From an uncultured Clostridia bacterium (lineage in GTDB: Bacteria > Bacillota > Clostridia > Oscillospirales > CAG-272): a DNA stretch of 6,122 bases. Shown here piece after piece: positions 3,698-6,122 of this stretch (position 1 is its first letter; the number at the start of each line of letters is the position of its first letter). Location: assembly GCA_946618395.1 (NCBI GenBank), contig CAMOLD010000084.1:1-6122 (forward strand), in the 5' to 3' direction. The notes under the pieces were generated by a model. That model searched no databases. It saw only the letters and a list, made by a program, of their open reading frames with translations, and had not been told where the DNA came from. The position numbers and the translations under genes were made by a program.

Positions 3698-5335
3698 ATG
3701 ACCATTGTGGACCTGTTGGAACAAAACGCCGTGTGCTATCCGGACGACGTTGCGCTGGTGGAAGTCAACCCTGCCGAAAAGGAGACGCGCCGCATGACCT
3801 GGCGCGATTTTGAATTGGTGGAGCCGACGTTTCGCACGCCACACTACCGCCGCGAGATCACCTGGAACGTGTTTAACGAAAAGGCAAACCGTTTTGCCGG
3901 CGCTCTGCGCGCCCGCGGCATTGGAAAAGGCGATAAAGTTGCCATTCTGCTGATGAACTGCATTGAATGGTTGCCCATCTATTTTGGAATTTTGAAAACC
4001 GGCGCGCTCGCCGTTCCGCTCAATTTCCGGTATGCGCCGGATGAGATTCAGTATTGCCTGGACCTTGCGGACGTGGACGTGCTGGTGTTCGGCACCGATT
4101 TTATCGGGCGCGTGGAGGAAATTGCCGACCAGATCAGCGACAATCGTTTGCTCATCTTTGTTGGTCAGGGTTGCCCCTCGTTTGCCGACGATTATTATGA
4201 AATGACGCTGGAATGTTCCAGCACCTTCCCCAAAGAACAGCTTACCGAAGATGACGACGCGGCAATCTATTTCTCTTCCGGAACCACAGGTTTTCCCAAA
4301 GCCATCCTGCATAGTCACCGGGCGCTGTTGCATTCCTGCCGCGTGGAGCAGGCGCACCACGGGCAAACCAAGAACGATGTCTTCCTTTGCATTCCGCCGC
4401 TTTACCATACCGGCGCAAAAATGCACTGGTTCGGCAGTCTGCTCTCCGCTTCCAAAGCCGTCATCCTCAAAGGCACCTCGCCCGAGACCATTCTGCGCAC
4501 CGTCTCGGAGGAAAAATGCACCATCGTTTGGCTGCTTGTTCCGTGGGCGCAGGATATTTTGGGCGCACTTGATCGCGGCGAACTGAAATTAGAGGATTAT
4601 CACCTTTCACAGTGGCGGCTGATGCACATCGGCGCACAGCCGGTGCCGCAAAGTCTTGTCCACCGCTGGCTGACCTATTTCCCCAATCATCAATACGATA
4701 CCAACTACGGGCTTTCCGAATCCATCGGCCCCGGCGCCGTTCACCTTGGTGTGGAGAATGTGCATAAGGTCGGCGCCATCGGCAAAGCGGGCTTTGGCTG
4801 GGAAACACGCATCACCGATCCCGAAGGGAAGGATGTCAAACGCGGCGAAGTCGGCGAACTTTGCCTGCGCGGCCCAGGTGTGATGAAATGCTACTACAAA
4901 GACCCCGAGGCAACGGCAAAGACCTTGCGCGACGGCTGGCTTTTGACCGGCGATATGGCACAAGAGGACGAGGACGGTTTCATCTTCCTTGTTGACCGCA
5001 AAAAGGATGTCATCATCACGGGCGGCGAAAATCTGTATCCCGTTCAAATCGAGGATTTTCTTTCCGGCTATCCCAAAATCAAGGACGTTGCCGTCATCGG
5101 GCTTCCCGATGCGCGCCTGGGCGAAATTGCCGCCGCCATCATCGAGCTCAATCCTGGGGCAGACTGCACCGAGGAAGAAATCATGGCATTTTGCCATGCG
5201 CTTCCGCGCTATAAACGTCCGCGGAAGATCATTTTTGCCAAAGTTCCGCGCAACCCCACCGGCAAAATCGAAAAGCCGAAGCTTCGCCGCATCTATGGCG
5301 GCGATGGGCTGGTTGCCGCGCAGAACAACGGTTGA
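3698..5335 (+). CDS. AMP-forming acyl-CoA synthetase/ligase (ANL superfamily)
   Basis: This 545-residue enzyme activates a carboxylic acid with ATP to an acyl-AMP and transfers it to CoA. Seen: P-loop SSGTTGFPK (193-201), YGLSE (337-341), the adenylate-binding LTGD (416-419, Asp419), the hinge region VDRKKDVIITGGEN (432-445), and the C-terminal NPTGKIEK with the adenylation Lys523. The length is normal for full-length ANL ligases. There is no signal peptide or membrane segment. The ATG at 3698 follows AAAGGA (3681-3686) by 11 nt, a slightly long spacing. Around residues 31-59 the motif RR-(x)-TW-x-x-F occurs twice about 20 residues apart, which looks like a short insertion or partial duplication before the usual N-terminal core; I think relatives share it. 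The substrate is unknown: medium/long-chain or aryl acids are possible, and the neighbouring iorA makes an arylacetate attractive. No terminator is visible before iorA. Confidence 0.92.
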   Translation: MTIVDLLEQNAVCYPDDVALVEVNPAEKETRRMTWRDFELVEPTFRTPHYRREITWNVFNEKANRFAGALRARGIGKGDKVAILLMNCIEWLPIYFGILKTGALAVPLNFRYAPDEIQYCLDLADVDVLVFGTDFIGRVEEIADQISDNRLLIFVGQGCPSFADDYYEMTLECSSTFPKEQLTEDDDAAIYFSSGTTGFPKAILHSHRALLHSCRVEQAHHGQTKNDVFLCIPPLYHTGAKMHWFGSLLSASKAVILKGTSPETILRTVSEEKCTIVWLLVPWAQDILGALDRGELKLEDYHLSQWRLMHIGAQPVPQSLVHRWLTYFPNHQYDTNYGLSESIGPGAVHLGVENVHKVGAIGKAGFGWETRITDPEGKDVKRGEVGELCLRGPGVMKCYYKDPEATAKTLRDGWLLTGDMAQEDEDGFIFLVDRKKDVIITGGENLYPVQIEDFLSGYPKIKDVAVIGLPDARLGEIAAAIIELNPGADCTEEEIMAFCHALPRYKRPRKIIFAKVPRNPTGKIEKPKLRRIYGGDGLVAAQNNG

Positions 5336-5369
5336 TTTTTCCAAAAACTTAAAAAATTTGCAAAACCTC

Positions 5370-5408
5370 TTGACATAAAGTCAACTTCATGGTTTATCAT
5401 GTGGTTGA
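5370..5408 (+). promoter_or_regulatory. iorA promoter embedded in overlapping inverted repeats
   Basis: The -35 is a perfect TTGACA (5370-5375). The -10 is either TATCAT (5395-5400, spacer 19) or TTTATC (5393-5398, spacer 17, preceded by the extended element TGG). TTGAC and GTCAA (5370-5374, 5380-5384) form a perfect 5-bp inverted repeat over the -35. TCAAC (5381-5385) and GTTGA (5404-5408), with inner CATG (5388-5391, 5398-5401), form a second symmetric repeat centred on the -10. This is the layout of a repressible promoter. The spacing ambiguity suggests a weaker or activator-dependent promoter than the others here. Confidence 0.55.
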
Positions 5409-5445
5409 TGGAACGAAAAAAATACACAACGAAAGGTCAAAACCC

Positions 5446-6122
5446 ATGAAACAGTTACTCATCGGGAACGAGGCTGTCGCGCGCGGACTTTACGAGGGCG
5501 GCATCGGGCTGGTTTCTTCCTATCCCGGCACCCCGTCCACCGAGATTACCGAATTTCTTTCCAAATATGACGATTTGCACAGCGAATGGGCGCCCAACGA
5601 AAAGGTTGCCATGGAGGTTGCTTTCGGCGCCTCGCTCGGCGGCGTTCGCAGTGCTTGCGCTATGAAACACGTTGGCTTGAATGTGGCGGCGGACCCGCTC
5701 TTTACGCTTTCCTATACCGGCGTCAATGCCGGAATGGTGGTCTGCGTTGCCGACGATCCCGCCATGCACTCTTCGCAAAACGAGCAGGATTCGCGCCATT
5801 ATGCCATTGCGGCAAAGGTTCCTATGTTGGAGCCGGCGGACTCTGCCGAGGCGTATGCTTTTGCAAAAGCCGCGTTTGAGCTTTCCGAGCGGTTTGATAC
5901 GCCGGTCTTGCTTCGCATGTGCACCCGCGTGGCGCACAGCCGCTCCATCGTTGAAATTGGCGAGCGCGGAACGTTTGAAAAGAAACCCTATGTCAAAGAC
6001 GGCGCCAAATACATTATGATGCCGGGCAACGCCAAAAAACGCCATCCCGTGGTGGAGGCGCGCACGGCGGCGCTCAAAGAATTTGCCGAGACCTGCGCGT
6101 TCAACCGCGTGGAAATGGCAAA
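5446..6122 (+). CDS. iorA: Indolepyruvate:ferredoxin oxidoreductase, alpha subunit (partial, 3' end outside window)
   Basis: The first 225 codons of the large subunit are present. The enzyme (with IorB) converts aryl-2-oxoacids, CoA and oxidised ferredoxin to aryl-CoA, CO2 and reduced ferredoxin, and is oxygen-sensitive and cytoplasmic. Seen: the conserved start MKQLLIGNEAVARGLYEGG, the SSYPGTPSTEI loop (24-34), NEKVAMEVAFGASLGG (51-66) and MKHVGLNVAADP (73-84). These mark the pyrimidine-binding half of the thiamine-diphosphate enzyme. The PP domain with the cofactor diphosphate site and the C-terminal 4Fe-4S ferredoxin domain of this family lie beyond the window. The ATG at 5446 follows GAAAGG (5431-5436) by 9 nt. 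iorB would be expected just downstream. The acyl-CoA synthetase upstream supports a role in aryl acid/aromatic amino acid metabolism. Confidence 0.93.
   Translation, partial: MKQLLIGNEAVARGLYEGGIGLVSSYPGTPSTEITEFLSKYDDLHSEWAPNEKVAMEVAFGASLGGVRSACAMKHVGLNVAADPLFTLSYTGVNAGMVVCVADDPAMHSSQNEQDSRHYAIAAKVPMLEPADSAEAYAFAKAAFELSERFDTPVLLRMCTRVAHSRSIVEIGERGTFEKKPYVKDGAKYIMMPGNAKKRHPVVEARTAALKEFAETCAFNRVEMA

Noticed and set aside
3650..5344. Long minus-strand ORFs (up to 258 codons) opposite the acyl-CoA synthetase.
   Set aside because: They are antisense shadows of a strongly supported gene, with no recognisable domains and no promoter or ribosome binding site.
5455..6045. Minus-strand ORF of 196 codons opposite iorA.
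   Set aside because: The plus strand encodes an unmistakable IorA N-terminus; the antisense frame is open because of codon bias.

Overview
The window looks like chromosomal DNA of an anaerobic Bacillota (Clostridia-type) bacterium. Reasons: AGGAGG-type ribosome binding sites, consensus sigma-A promoters almost all carrying an extended -10 TGn, U-tract intrinsic terminators, moderate G+C, an ABC ATPase carrying the long C-terminal extension seen in ATPase-permease fusions, and a ferredoxin-dependent 2-oxoacid oxidoreductase. This is inferred from signals and protein families; no species can be named.

Layout. (1) 1-977, minus: 5' part of an ABC transporter ATPase/permease gene running off the left edge. 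(2) 978-1142: divergent promoters for the ABC gene and a CE4-like polysaccharide deacetylase, with a perfect inverted repeat between the two -35 boxes. (3) 1143-1967, plus: the deacetylase, ending at a bidirectional terminator. (4) 1968-2770: about 800 bp with no convincing protein gene but many transcription signals. A consensus minus-strand promoter would make a roughly 80-nt RNA ending on the deacetylase terminator. A divergent plus-strand promoter would make a roughly 445-nt RNA ending at a strong intrinsic terminator. The long RNA starts with three 57-60 nt tandem units, each Shine-Dalgarno-like purines + ATG + one codon + stop. It then has a 10-bp long-range helix that competes with a local hairpin, and near its end an 11-codon ORF that runs into the terminator stem. 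I do not recognise either RNA as a known family, and this is the most interesting part of the window. (5) 2771-3574, plus: amidohydrolase-2 family metalloenzyme with its own promoter. (6) 3698-5335, plus: AMP-forming acyl-CoA synthetase behind a fully consensus promoter. (7) 5446-6122, plus: 5' part of the indolepyruvate:ferredoxin oxidoreductase alpha subunit (iorA), behind a promoter embedded in overlapping inverted repeats.

How the genes may work together. The acyl-CoA synthetase and IorA sit next to each other in the same direction, with no visible terminator between them. They fit a pathway that links aryl acids, aryl-CoA thioesters and arylpyruvates, either fermenting aromatic amino acids or re-carboxylating arylacetates for biosynthesis. 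The amidohydrolase, deacetylase and ABC transporter show no clear functional link to that pair; each appears to have its own promoter.
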